From NCBI GenBank assembly GCA_934234035.1, contig CAKQHH010000001.1, positions 62,001 through 126,000 on the forward strand: a stretch of 64,000 nt of DNA. The letters run 5' to 3'. Shown here piece by piece: positions 19,191-28,053 of this stretch. Origin of the DNA: an uncultured Clostridia bacterium (GTDB lineage: Bacteria > Bacillota > Clostridia > Peptostreptococcales > Anaerovoracaceae). Within the stretch, counting starts at the first letter, position 1. Each line of letters begins with the position of its first letter. Both the position numbers and the translations under genes were made by a program. A model generated the notes under the pieces. It saw nothing but the letters and a program-made list of their open reading frames with translations, was not told where the DNA came from and did no database searches.

Positions 19191-19229
19191 GTTATTTTTA
19201 AAGATATTTAAAGAAAGAGAGAAACAATT

Positions 19230-19790
19230 ATGATCAGCGCAGGTGAATTCAGAAAAGGTGTTACTTTTGAGATGAATGGCGAACCACATGTTGTAGTGGA
19301 TTTCCAGCACGTTAAGCCGGGAAAGGGTGCCGCATTTGTTCGTACAAAGTATAAGAACATTCTGACCGGAGCGACCAGAGAAGAAGCGTTCAACCCGAAC
19401 GACAAGTTCCCGAAGGCTCACATTGAGACGAAGCAGATGCAGTATCTGTACAATGACGGTGAACTGTACTACTTCATGGATCAGGAGACCTACGATCAGA
19501 TTCCGCTGACCTACGACCTGGTAGAGGATGCCATCAAATACATCCGCGAGAACGATACCGCTACCGTTAAGTTCTACAAAGACAACGCATTCACTGTAGA
19601 AGCTCCGAACTTCGTTGACCTGGAAGTAACCGAAACCGAGCCGGGCGTGAAGGGTGATACCGCAACCAACGTTACGAAGGCTGCAACCGTTGAAACCGGT
19701 GCCGTAATCCAGGTTCCGATCTTCATCAACGAAGGAGAGAAGATTCAGATTGACACCAGAACCGGTGATTATCTGGGACGTTCCAAATAG
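19230..19790 (+). CDS. efp: translation elongation factor P
   Basis: A 186-residue three-domain protein that relieves ribosome stalling at polyproline runs. The N-terminal KOW-like domain ends in [14 protein letters not shown], with lysine 32 at the loop tip where other bacteria carry a modification. No modification enzyme (EpmA, EarP or YmfI) is in the window. The C-terminal [25 protein letters not shown] segment is the standard EF-P signature. Confidence 0.96.
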   Translation: MISAGEFRKGVTFEMNGEPHVVVDFQHVKPGKGAAFVRTKYKNILTGATREEAFNPNDKFPKAHIETKQMQYLYNDGELYYFMDQETYDQIPLTYDLVEDAIKYIRENDTATVKFYKDNAFTVEAPNFVDLEVTETEPGVKGDTATNVTKAATVETGAVIQVPIFINEGEKIQIDTRTGDYLGRSK

Positions 19791-19830
19791 TTTATTTTTT
19801 CCGAATATCGGGTATTAGCAAAGGGCTGTT

Positions 19831-20877
19831 ATGAAAAAAGCAATCAAAAAAGCAATGGTAATACTGGCGATTATATTTGCGCTGATTATCGGATCCAGCG
19901 TGCTCTTGTCCACATTGAACAAGCCGCTGGACCGAAGCAACGCAACGCTGATTGACGTCACCGTTGAAGAAGGTGCGACGACCGATGATATCGCTAACGC
20001 ACTGAAAGATGCAGGTGTCATTCGCAGTACTACCAGATATAAGATTTGCTCCAAAATCTGGCACTACGATTCAAACTACAAGGCGGGGGTATATTCCGTT
20101 TCTCCGAGCATGACGTGCAGCGACATTGCAAAGGTCATCGTATCCGGAAAAGAAACCACCAATTCCTTTACAGTTCCGGAGGGATCCACCATCGAGACGG
20201 TGGCGGAGACTCTGGCCAAAGATGGACTGGTAGATAAAAAGAAGTTCCTGGAGGCTGCGCAGAATTCCGACGCCTACAGTGATTTCGGTTTCTTGAAAGA
20301 TGCCCAGAAGGGGAAAAATCATCTGGAAGGATATCTTTTTCCGAGCACCTATCAGGTTGCACCAAAAGCGGATGAAGAGCAAATTATTACAACTATGCTG
20401 AATCAATTCGATACTGTTTTTACAGACGAATACAGAGCCAGGGCGAAAAAGCTGGGGTATACCGAGAATCAGATTATCATTATCGCTTCCATCATTGAAA
20501 AGGAAGCGCAGGTGGATGAGGATCGCCCGAAGATTGCCAGCGTCATCTACAATCGATTGGACGACGGCATGAATCTGCAGATGTGCTCCACGGTGCAGTA
20601 CATTCTGGGTAAAGCGAAACCGGTTCTGTCCGTGGCGGACACGAAGATTGATTCTCCGTACAACACTTATATTCACTCCGGCTTGCCGAAGGGACCGATT
20701 TGTTCTCCGGGGGAGGCATCTATTAAGGCGGCTCTATACCCGGCAAAAACAGATTACATGTATTTCGTGGTAAGCGAAAAGTTGGACGGTTCCCATAATT
20801 TCAGCAAATCCTACTCGAAATTCGAGAAAGATACCCGGGCATATGAGAAGGCTCTGGCAAAGAAAAACAAGAAATAG
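19831..20877 (+). CDS. mltG: endolytic peptidoglycan transglycosylase MltG
   Basis: A 348-residue YceG-family protein with a short cytoplasmic start, one transmembrane anchor (about 8-28), a LysM-like region (VTVEEGATTDDIANALKDAGVI) and the catalytic domain outside the cell. The catalytic glutamate is E223 in IIASIIEKEAQ; SVIYNRLDDGMNLQ and SPYNTYIHSGLPKGPI are conserved motifs. It cleaves nascent glycan strands and ends their elongation. It is followed by trmR and trhP, the same order as yrrL-yrrM-yrrO in B. subtilis. Confidence 0.94.
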   Translation: MKKAIKKAMVILAIIFALIIGSSVLLSTLNKPLDRSNATLIDVTVEEGATTDDIANALKDAGVIRSTTRYKICSKIWHYDSNYKAGVYSVSPSMTCSDIAKVIVSGKETTNSFTVPEGSTIETVAETLAKDGLVDKKKFLEAAQNSDAYSDFGFLKDAQKGKNHLEGYLFPSTYQVAPKADEEQIITTMLNQFDTVFTDEYRARAKKLGYTENQIIIIASIIEKEAQVDEDRPKIASVIYNRLDDGMNLQMCSTVQYILGKAKPVLSVADTKIDSPYNTYIHSGLPKGPICSPGEASIKAALYPAKTDYMYFVVSEKLDGSHNFSKSYSKFEKDTRAYEKALAKKNKK

Positions 20878-20895
20878 AAGGAGCCGAATTTTCAT

Positions 20896-21567
20896 ATGAA
20901 CATTACCAATGAGAAAGTAACAGACTACATCGTGTCATTCTACCAACCGTGGAATGACACGATGAGGAAGTTGCGGGAGCAAAGCGAAGCAGATCAGATT
21001 CCATTGATTCTAAAAGAAACGGAGATGTTGTTTCGCACGCTTTTACCCCTGAGGCCCGTCCATCGAGTGCTGGAAATCGGCACCGCGTACGGGTATTCTT
21101 CCATATTTTTTGCACACCTCCTTCCGGAGAGCCATATCACCACGGTGGAGCTTTCGGATACCAATTATCAAGTGGCGGTGGATAATATATGGGAGCAGGG
21201 GCTGACCGATCGAATTCAGGTGATTCACGGCGACGGCTCGGTTGTGCTGGACGAACTGATTCAGAATGCCGAAGCCGGGAATACGGATCCCTTCGATCTT
21301 ATTTTTATCGACGCAGCGAAGAGTCATTATATGGAATTCTTCGAAAAAGCAGAGAAGCTGTGCAGCAAGAATGCACTGATTGTCTGCGACAATATTTTGA
21401 TGAAGGCTTTTCTGGTGGACTTGTCTTTAGACCGAAAGCGCCGTCATCGAACCAGCGTAAAAAGAATGAATGAGTTTTTGAAATACGTTCACAGTCGGAA
21501 GGATTTAGAGGTATCCTTGCTGAGCTGTGGCGATGGATTGTTGCTTATTAAAGAGAATAAAAAATAG
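20896..21567 (+). CDS. trmR: tRNA 5-hydroxyuridine methyltransferase TrmR
   Basis: A 223-residue class I SAM-dependent O-methyltransferase. VLEIGTAYGYSSIFFA is the SAM-binding motif I, and DLIFIDAAKSHYMEFFE and CDNILMKAFL match the metal-dependent O-methyltransferase family. The position between mltG and a U32 peptidase-family gene is that of B. subtilis yrrM (trmR), which makes mo5U at wobble position 34. That context, rather than the fold alone, supports the specific name. Confidence 0.83.
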   Translation: MNITNEKVTDYIVSFYQPWNDTMRKLREQSEADQIPLILKETEMLFRTLLPLRPVHRVLEIGTAYGYSSIFFAHLLPESHITTVELSDTNYQVAVDNIWEQGLTDRIQVIHGDGSVVLDELIQNAEAGNTDPFDLIFIDAAKSHYMEFFEKAEKLCSKNALIVCDNILMKAFLVDLSLDRKRRHRTSVKRMNEFLKYVHSRKDLEVSLLSCGDGLLLIKENKK

Positions 21568-21572
21568 AATTT

Positions 21573-22796
21573 ATGCAGAAAATTGAATTGTTAGCTCCTG
21601 CGGGAGATATGGAAAAGTTAAAAACAGCGGTACGGTACGGAGCCGATGCGGTGTACTTCGGCGGAGAGGTGTTCAGCCTTCGTGCCGGGGCCGGAAACCT
21701 GACTGTGGACGAAATGAAGGAAGCCATGGAATTTCTTCACACTCACGGGGCGAAGGGATATCTGACCATCAACATCTATCCTCACAACGAGGATATTCTG
21801 CCGCTTCAAGAATATATTCAGCAGATACGGGATATTCCTATCGATGCGTTCCTGGTATCCGATCCGGGGGTCATGCAGCTGGTGAAGGATGGAATCCCGA
21901 ATGCCGAGATTCATCTCAGTACTCAGGCCAATACCACAAACTACTTGAGTGCGAATTTCTGGGTATCTCAGGGAGTGAAGAGAATCGTTGCGGCTCGGGA
22001 AATGAGCCTGAAAGAAATCCGAGAGATGCGGGAACACCTTCCGGAGGATATCGAAATCGAGGCTTTTCTTCACGGTGCTATGTGCATCTCGTACTCCGGC
22101 CGATGCTTGCTGAGCAATTATATGGTAGGCAGGGATGCGAACCGAGGACAGTGCACTCATCCGTGCCGGTGGAAATACCACTTGATGGAAGAAAAAAGAC
22201 CGGGAGAATATTTCCCGATTGAAGAGGATGACCGGGGAAGTTATATTATGAACTCCCGGGACCTTTGCATGCTGGATTGCTTGCCGGATATGATTAATGC
22301 CGGCGTTACATCTCTGAAAATTGAAGGTCGGATGAAATCGGCTTACTATGTGGCAACGGTGGTTTCCGCATACCGGGCAGCATTGGACAGCTATATGAAG
22401 GATCCGGAGAATTACGAGTTCAAACAGGAATGGTACGATGAATTGTGCAAGGCCAGCCACCGGGAATTCACCCACGGCTTCTTTTATCAGAAGCCAAGCA
22501 GCCGGGATCAGAATTACCTTACCAGCGATTACGTTCGGGAGTACAGTTTTATCGGCGTGGTGTTGGGCGTAGATGAGGCGACCGGCGAGACCATCGTACA
22601 GCAGCGGAACAAGTTCTGCGTTGGAGATGAGATTGAAATTATGAGCCCGGGAGAACCGTTCTATACGGAAGCGGTTCCTTCCATGAAGGATGAAGACGGG
22701 AATGGGATTGAAAGCGCACCGCATCCGAAGCAGGAAGTGAGAATCCCGTTCCGGAAAGTTCCCGCAAAGTATTCGATCTTAAGAAAAAGGAAGTAG
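21573..22796 (+). CDS. trhP: tRNA hydroxylation protein, peptidase U32 family (TrhP-like)
   Basis: A 407-residue U32-family protein. It has the usual start LLAPAGDMEKLKTAVRYGADAVYFGG and the cysteine pattern of the family in CISYSGRC and GQCTHPC, which probably holds an Fe-S cluster. U32 members of this branch form 5-hydroxyuridine in tRNA with prephenate, and TrmR then methylates it, so the two neighbours act in sequence. B. subtilis has two such genes (yrrN, yrrO); here only one is present, resembling the longer YrrO type. Confidence 0.85.
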   Translation: MQKIELLAPAGDMEKLKTAVRYGADAVYFGGEVFSLRAGAGNLTVDEMKEAMEFLHTHGAKGYLTINIYPHNEDILPLQEYIQQIRDIPIDAFLVSDPGVMQLVKDGIPNAEIHLSTQANTTNYLSANFWVSQGVKRIVAAREMSLKEIREMREHLPEDIEIEAFLHGAMCISYSGRCLLSNYMVGRDANRGQCTHPCRWKYHLMEEKRPGEYFPIEEDDRGSYIMNSRDLCMLDCLPDMINAGVTSLKIEGRMKSAYYVATVVSAYRAALDSYMKDPENYEFKQEWYDELCKASHREFTHGFFYQKPSSRDQNYLTSDYVREYSFIGVVLGVDEATGETIVQQRNKFCVGDEIEIMSPGEPFYTEAVPSMKDEDGNGIESAPHPKQEVRIPFRKVPAKYSILRKRK

Positions 22797-22800
22797 AGAT

Positions 22801-24111
22801 ATGACATCTGACACGAGTGAAATACCTATATATGCATATATTATAACCATTGCTTTGCTGTGCATCGTGTATGCATTGGTGGCAGCGGCAAAACGTTCAT
22901 TGGATAATACGGACCGAAACACCATTAAAGAATTGAGCGAATCGGATCCGGAGGACAGCAGAGTTCAGGCGGTGATGCGTTTCATTCAGAAACCATCGGA
23001 ATACCATTATGCGGACTTGTTTCTGAGTTACCTGACGCTGATTATGTCCTTTTTCCTCTTCCATTCACTGATGAAACGGGAAATGGGGGATAACCATTGG
23101 ATGATTTTGTGGGATATTCTGTATTTTGTGGCTTTTATCGGCGTGGCGGACATCCTGCCCAAAAAGCTGGCATCCCAGTCTCAGAATGCTTCAGGAATTG
23201 GATTTGCGGGCTTTCAGCGGATGGTGTATTACATCACCTGGCCGTTTGTAAAGATATGTGTGTGTTTGGCCAACGTATTTCTTGTGATACTTCGGAAGAA
23301 CACGGATGTGGATAACATCTACTTCTCGGAAGATAAGGTTATGTCCATGCTGGACCGAGGACAGGAATCCGGAGATATCAAGGAGGAAGCCCATCGGATG
23401 ATTGACAGCATTTTCGAATTCGACGATTTGCTGGCGTATGAGATTATGACACCTCGAACCGATGTGTTCATGATTGACATTGATGACGACCGGGAAGAGT
23501 ACTTCGATGAACTGATGGAGTTGCGGTATTCCAGAATTCCGGTATATCGGGACGATCCGGACAACATCATCGGAATCCTGCATATTAAGGACTATCTGTT
23601 CCAAGCCAGTCAGCACGGATTCGATAACGTTAATTTTGAGGAAATCCTTCGAGAGCCGTATTTCGTTCCCGAAACGAAGAATATCGATGCACTGTTCATC
23701 GAACTTCAGAAAAGCACCAACCACGTGGCCATTCTGATTGATGAGTACGGTGGATTCAGCGGTATCGTTTCCATCGAGGATATTATCGAGCAGATTGTGG
23801 GCGACATTGCGGATGAGTTCGACGAGGATGACCGGGTCATCGAGAAAATCAGCGATTCAGAGTTTATCGTTGATGGCAATGTGTATTTGGACGATCTGGC
23901 GGATGAACTTCATGTGGATTTGGAATCGGAGAACAGCGAGACCGTAGGCGGTTTCATCATCGATTTGATGGGAGAAATTCCGAAGGAAGAAGTGAAATAC
24001 AAACCGATTCAATACGGAAACCTCTCCTTTACCATTCTGGAAGTGAAGGATCGCCGAATCGAGAAGATGAAAATTGAAATTCTGCCGGAAGAACCGACAG
24101 AGGATGCATAA
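22801..24111 (+). CDS. CNNM/CorC-type transporter with CBS pair
   Basis: A 436-residue membrane protein with a DUF21/CNNM transmembrane region (about residues 8-170), a CBS-domain pair (YEIMTPRTDVFMIDID to EDIIEQIVGDIADEFDED) and a C-terminal CorC_HlyC domain (DSEFIVDGNVYLDDLADEL). Family members export Mg2+ or Co2+ and are often called hemolysin C-like; the ion is not evident here. It begins 4 nt after trhP. Confidence 0.88.
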   Translation: MTSDTSEIPIYAYIITIALLCIVYALVAAAKRSLDNTDRNTIKELSESDPEDSRVQAVMRFIQKPSEYHYADLFLSYLTLIMSFFLFHSLMKREMGDNHWMILWDILYFVAFIGVADILPKKLASQSQNASGIGFAGFQRMVYYITWPFVKICVCLANVFLVILRKNTDVDNIYFSEDKVMSMLDRGQESGDIKEEAHRMIDSIFEFDDLLAYEIMTPRTDVFMIDIDDDREEYFDELMELRYSRIPVYRDDPDNIIGILHIKDYLFQASQHGFDNVNFEEILREPYFVPETKNIDALFIELQKSTNHVAILIDEYGGFSGIVSIEDIIEQIVGDIADEFDEDDRVIEKISDSEFIVDGNVYLDDLADELHVDLESENSETVGGFIIDLMGEIPKEEVKYKPIQYGNLSFTILEVKDRRIEKMKIEILPEEPTEDA

Positions 24112-24119
24112 AATAATTC

Positions 24120-24473
24120 ATGAGTAAATCAAAAGACTTCAAAGAAAAGAATACAATTGAGGATTCCGTGATTGCCGGGTATGCTGCGCAGGAAACCATG
24201 AAGCTGCCCGGAGTTATCCGAATGGCGCCGGGAATTGCGGAAAGCTTCTCCCGGAACATTCTGGGCAGGATTACGGAAACACAAGGTGTTCACGTAAACG
24301 ATGAGGATGGAAGGGTTACTGTGAATATTCATATCATCGCAGCGTATGGGGTGAACATACCACAGCTTTCGTACGACATCCAGAACCGGGTGAAGAAAAT
24401 CATCGAGAAGGAGACGGGAATTTCCGTCGAAGCAGTTAATATCTGTATTGAGGGAGTTGAAAAGAGCAGGTAA
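24120..24473 (+). CDS. Asp23/Gls24 family protein
   Basis: A 117-residue Asp23 protein: IEDSVIAGYAAQETMKLPGVIRM and DEDGRVTVNIHIIAAYGVNIPQLSYDIQNRVKKIIE are the family pattern. Such proteins are membrane-associated through partners and linked to cell-envelope stress. Asp23 followed by nusB is a conserved order (yqhY-nusB in B. subtilis, where yqhY is linked to acetyl-CoA carboxylase control). Confidence 0.88.
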   Translation: MSKSKDFKEKNTIEDSVIAGYAAQETMKLPGVIRMAPGIAESFSRNILGRITETQGVHVNDEDGRVTVNIHIIAAYGVNIPQLSYDIQNRVKKIIEKETGISVEAVNICIEGVEKSR

Positions 24474-24481
24474 CGAGTACT

Positions 24482-24874
24482 ATGAAAAGAGAAGAAATTA
24501 GAGAAATGACGATGCAAGTGGTATATCAGATGGATGTGATGGGTGATTTCGACTACCGGAATATCTCCTTGATTACCGAGAATGAGCAGATTCAAAAAGA
24601 AAAGCAGGCTCTTCAGACCCTGGACGTTATCCGCGATCACCGGGATGAAATTGATGAGATGATTGATTCTCATTCCGATCGTTGGAAAACGAACCGAATG
24701 GGAAAGACGGATTTGGCAATTTTCCGTATTGCCGTTGCAGAAATTTGCTATATGGATGCCATTCCGGACAGCGTTTCCATTGACGAAGCGGTGAAGATGG
24801 CGAAGAAATACGGGGAAGACCGTTCGTATGCATTTATCAATTCTGTTTTAGGGAAGATTGCCAAGGATAAATAG
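24482..24874 (+). CDS. nusB: transcription antitermination factor NusB
   Basis: A 130-residue helical protein that binds boxA RNA with S10 (NusE) to prevent termination in rRNA operons. The C-terminal TDLAIFRIAVAEICYMD, SIDEAVKMAKKYGEDRSYAFINSVLGKI stretch is diagnostic. The N-terminal half is shorter and more divergent than in E. coli NusB. The ATG is preceded only by a weak ribosome site. Confidence 0.92.
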   Translation: MKREEIREMTMQVVYQMDVMGDFDYRNISLITENEQIQKEKQALQTLDVIRDHRDEIDEMIDSHSDRWKTNRMGKTDLAIFRIAVAEICYMDAIPDSVSIDEAVKMAKKYGEDRSYAFINSVLGKIAKDK

Positions 24875-24875
24875 T

Positions 24876-25823
24876 ATGGCTAAAGTAGTATTGGGAATCG
24901 ATACATCTAATTATAAGACGTCGGTAGCGCTGACGGATGAGAATGGAAACATTCGATATCAGCGCTCCGAATTTCTAAAGGTAGAACAAGGAAAAAGAGG
25001 TCTAAGGCAATCCGTTGCCTTTTTTCACCATTGCCAGGTTCTACCTTCCTTTATTGAGGAAGCTTTTCAGACGGTAGATCCAAAGGAAATCATATCGGTG
25101 GCGGTATCGTCTCGCCCACGGAACGTGGAGGGATCCTATATGCCGGTATTCCTTTCCGGCGTTCAGACCGGAACGGTGATTTCTTCTGCACTGCAGGTTC
25201 CGATGAACTGTTTTTCTCATCAGGAAGGGCATATTGAAGCCATCCTGTCCACGCTGCCGCCAATGCCGCAGAAACCCTTTCTGCTGTTCCATCTCAGCGG
25301 AGGAACGACGGAGTGCCTTCTGTGCGAACGGACCTGGGAAGGATATGCGGTTGAAATTGTGGGCGGAACCAAGGACATCAGCGTGGGTCAGCTTTTGGAT
25401 CGGACCGGTGTGCAGTTGGGTTACGATTTCCCGGCGGGAAAATATTTAGACCGAATTGCCATGGAACGGTCGTATACAGTCTTTCCGGGGAAAATTCGGA
25501 TTCAGGATGGGTTCTTTAACTTGTCCGGAACGGAGACTCAGGTGATGAAGAGCATTGAAGAGAAGGGCGATGAAATTGTCCCGGGAATCTTCTACCGGAT
25601 TCAGCAGCTGCTTCATGACACCGCAGTACAGCTGAGCCAAAAGTACAAAGTGGACACGGTGGTAATGGCTGGAGGCGTTTCCGCCAGCGAGACACTTCGG
25701 AAATATGCGGCCCTCTGGCAGGAACAGCGGGATGGCTGCCGCATTCTGTTCGGAGACCCGGTGCTTTCCGGAGATAATGCCGTAGGAATTTCCCTGCTGG
25801 GAGGACGGAGGAGTCAAGAATGA
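24876..25823 (+). CDS. TsaD/Kae1-family paralogue (O-sialoglycoprotein endopeptidase-like)
   Basis: A 315-residue ASKHA-fold protein related to TsaD. GIDTSNYKTSVALTD is the nucleotide-binding start, the HxxxH iron motif is kept as HQEGH, and LFHLSGGTTE, AGGVSASETLR and SGDNAVGISLLG match later TsaD segments. It is shorter and more divergent than standard TsaD, which makes t6A in tRNA, and it stands between nusB and xseA rather than with tsaB/E. It is probably the second Clostridia-type paralogue, of unknown role. The ATG at 24876 is used; the frame to 24858 lies within nusB. Confidence 0.78.
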   Translation: MAKVVLGIDTSNYKTSVALTDENGNIRYQRSEFLKVEQGKRGLRQSVAFFHHCQVLPSFIEEAFQTVDPKEIISVAVSSRPRNVEGSYMPVFLSGVQTGTVISSALQVPMNCFSHQEGHIEAILSTLPPMPQKPFLLFHLSGGTTECLLCERTWEGYAVEIVGGTKDISVGQLLDRTGVQLGYDFPAGKYLDRIAMERSYTVFPGKIRIQDGFFNLSGTETQVMKSIEEKGDEIVPGIFYRIQQLLHDTAVQLSQKYKVDTVVMAGGVSASETLRKYAALWQEQRDGCRILFGDPVLSGDNAVGISLLGGRRSQE

Positions 25824-26974
25824 AGCCGGTTAGCGTGACACAGGTAAATGAATATCTGGCCAACAAAATTGACAGCGATTTCAATCTCCGAAACGTGGCC
25901 ATTGAAGGGGAAATCTCCGGATTAACTCGGAAAGGACATGCGTATTTTTCCTTGAAGGATGAACAATGCGTCATCCGCAGTGTGGTCTGGAAAAATCAGC
26001 TTCCAAAGATTGATCCGGAACTTCTGGAAGATGGACGCAACGTGGTTGCGGTGGGATCCGTTCGGCTGTATGCAAAAGGCGGCACCTATTCTTTCCAGAT
26101 TCACTATATGGAAGATGCCGGGGTTGGAAAAGCGAAGACGGCTTTTGAAGCCTTGAAAAAGAAACTGGAAGCGGAAGGACTGTTCCGGCCGGAATACAAG
26201 AAGCCTCTTCCGGAATTCCCGGAATGCGTGGGGGTCGTCACCTCCACGGAGGGAGATGCCCTTCGGGATATACAGAAAATTATTTTAAAGAAAAACAATT
26301 ACGTGAACCTTTTGATTTTTCCGACTTATGTGCAAGGCGTGAATGCGCCGGCCAGCATCTGTCAGGGAATTCATTTGGCAAATCGGGTGAACGAATCGGG
26401 AAAGCGCCATATTGACCTATTGATTGTAGGGAGAGGGGGCGGATCCCCGGAGGATTTGGCGGCCTTTAACGAGGAATCCGTTGCCAGAGCCATTTTTCAA
26501 TCGGATATTCCGATTATTTCCGCCGTGGGTCATGAACCGGATGTATCCATTTCCGATTATGTGGCGGATGCCCGGGGGGCAACGCCCAGCGAGGCGGCGG
26601 ATATGGCGGTGCCGGATGTCCATGAAATTCAGAAGCGCATCGCTGAATGCCGCAGTGCGCTGAGTGAATCTTTGCGTTTTAAATTGCTGAACGAAAAGAG
26701 AATGGTAGAATCACTGACCCAACTGCTTTGTTCCAATATGAGAAACCGGGTACAAAAGGCCCGAAATGAGATGGAGCAGGCATTGATTAAGCTTCGGGAG
26801 GGAAATCCGAAACGAGTGCTGGAGAGGGGATTCGCCGCAGTTCTGAATGAAGCGGGAACTATCGTCTCCGATATCGATAATGTATCGGAGGGCGAAGAGT
26901 ATACGGTACTCCTGCGAAACGGCCGCTTCAAGGCGCAGGTTACCGGTAAGAACAAGGAGGGACACGATGAGTGA
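25820..26974 (+). CDS. xseA: exodeoxyribonuclease VII large subunit
   Basis: A 384-residue subunit of the single-strand DNA exonuclease. The N-terminal OB-fold (NVAIEGEISGLTRKGHAYFSLKD) binds DNA; the catalytic region has VGVVTSTEGDALRDI and DLLIVGRGGGSPEDLAAFNEE, followed by SAVGHEPDVSISDYVADARGATPSEAAD. The C-terminal coiled coil is shorter than in E. coli (456 residues). It overlaps both neighbours by a few bases and is coupled to xseB. Confidence 0.94.
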   Translation: MKPVSVTQVNEYLANKIDSDFNLRNVAIEGEISGLTRKGHAYFSLKDEQCVIRSVVWKNQLPKIDPELLEDGRNVVAVGSVRLYAKGGTYSFQIHYMEDAGVGKAKTAFEALKKKLEAEGLFRPEYKKPLPEFPECVGVVTSTEGDALRDIQKIILKKNNYVNLLIFPTYVQGVNAPASICQGIHLANRVNESGKRHIDLLIVGRGGGSPEDLAAFNEESVARAIFQSDIPIISAVGHEPDVSISDYVADARGATPSEAADMAVPDVHEIQKRIAECRSALSESLRFKLLNEKRMVESLTQLLCSNMRNRVQKARNEMEQALIKLREGNPKRVLERGFAAVLNEAGTIVSDIDNVSEGEEYTVLLRNGRFKAQVTGKNKEGHDE

Positions 26975-27170
26975 TAAGAGTTTTTCCGAATCCATGAAAA
27001 ATCTCCGGAGTGCCGCAGATCGAATCGGCGGACCGGCTACTTCGTTGGAAGAAGCGCTGGCACTGTTTGATGCCGGAATGAAGGAGTCGGAATATCTGAA
27101 TTCCGTGCTGGAAAAAGCGGAACAGAAAATCGAAATTTTTGATGAGCAGGAGGATTCTTCCCATGAATAA
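26967..27170 (+). CDS. xseB: exodeoxyribonuclease VII small subunit
   Basis: A 67-residue helical protein that binds the XseA coiled coil. The family pattern is visible: SFSESMKNLRSAADRI, then SLEEALALFDAGMKES, then VLEKAEQKIEIF. The ATG at 26967 follows AAGGAGG and overlaps the xseA stop by 8 nt. A longer frame from 26847 lies in xseA and is not real. Confidence 0.93.
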   Translation: MSDKSFSESMKNLRSAADRIGGPATSLEEALALFDAGMKESEYLNSVLEKAEQKIEIFDEQEDSSHE

Positions 27171-28053
27171 TTACGATTATTATAAAAACATGATTGAAGA
27201 AAATCTGGCGGATAAATTGCCTTCCGTCGCGCCGCAGGTTCAGGTCCTGTGGGATTCCATGAACTACAGCGTGAAAAGCGGAGGAAAGCGCTTGCGTCCG
27301 GTTCTGTTGCTGGCCTGTGCGGACTTCGCCGGAGGAAATCCGGAAGAAGCCCTTCCTTTTGCATGTGCCATCGAGTACATTCACACCTATTCGCTGATTC
27401 ACGATGATCTCCCGGCAATGGACGATGACGATCTTCGTCGCGGAAACCCGACCAACCACAAGGTGTACGGCGAAGCTATGGCCATTCTGGCCGGAGACGG
27501 ATTACTGAACACTGCCCACGAAATCATGCTGCAGGATGCAGCGGGTTTGAAGGAGGATTCGGAAAAACTCCATCGCCATGTGATGGCGGCGCTGGAAGTA
27601 TCCCGAAATGCCGGCATTCATGGGATGATTGCGGGTCAGGTAGCGGATATGGAAAACGAGGGAAAAGAATGCAGCGAAGAGATGCTGAACTTCATCGACT
27701 CTAACAAGACCGGTGCGCTCTTGAAGGCACCGATTCTGGCCGGCCTCTATATCGGCAATGCACCGGAGGCGGTTCGAACAGACTTTGAACAGTATGCGGA
27801 ACTGGTTGGAAGAGCCTTCCAAATTTCCGACGATATCCTGGATGTGATTGGCGATGAAAAAATGATGGGGAAAAAGCTGGGCAAGGATGCCGATCATGGC
27901 AAATGCAACTATGCCACAGTCCTGGGGCTGGAGGCGGCCAAGGACGAACTGCATTCTTTAACGGAAAAGGCCGTTGCGCTTATGGAGAAATACGGTGATT
28001 CCGCAGAATTCTTCATTGAACTTGCTCATAAGCTGGAAAGAAGGAAATCCTAA
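27163..28053 (+). CDS. ispA: farnesyl diphosphate synthase-type polyprenyl synthetase
   Basis: A 296-residue trans-prenyltransferase that condenses isopentenyl and allylic diphosphates. The first aspartate motif is DDLPAMDDDD (with the two-residue insertion of bacterial short-chain enzymes) and the second is DDILDVIGD. GGKRLRPVL is the substrate-binding start. The ATG at 27163 has AGGAGG upstream. dxs follows with a TAATG overlap, so isoprenoid precursor and product steps are co-expressed. Confidence 0.94.
   Translation: MNNYDYYKNMIEENLADKLPSVAPQVQVLWDSMNYSVKSGGKRLRPVLLLACADFAGGNPEEALPFACAIEYIHTYSLIHDDLPAMDDDDLRRGNPTNHKVYGEAMAILAGDGLLNTAHEIMLQDAAGLKEDSEKLHRHVMAALEVSRNAGIHGMIAGQVADMENEGKECSEEMLNFIDSNKTGALLKAPILAGLYIGNAPEAVRTDFEQYAELVGRAFQISDDILDVIGDEKMMGKKLGKDADHGKCNYATVLGLEAAKDELHSLTEKAVALMEKYGDSAEFFIELAHKLERRKS

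Noticed and set aside
26847..26966. N-terminal extension of xseB
   Set aside because: Lies in xseA; the 67-residue form from 26967 is the full family length.
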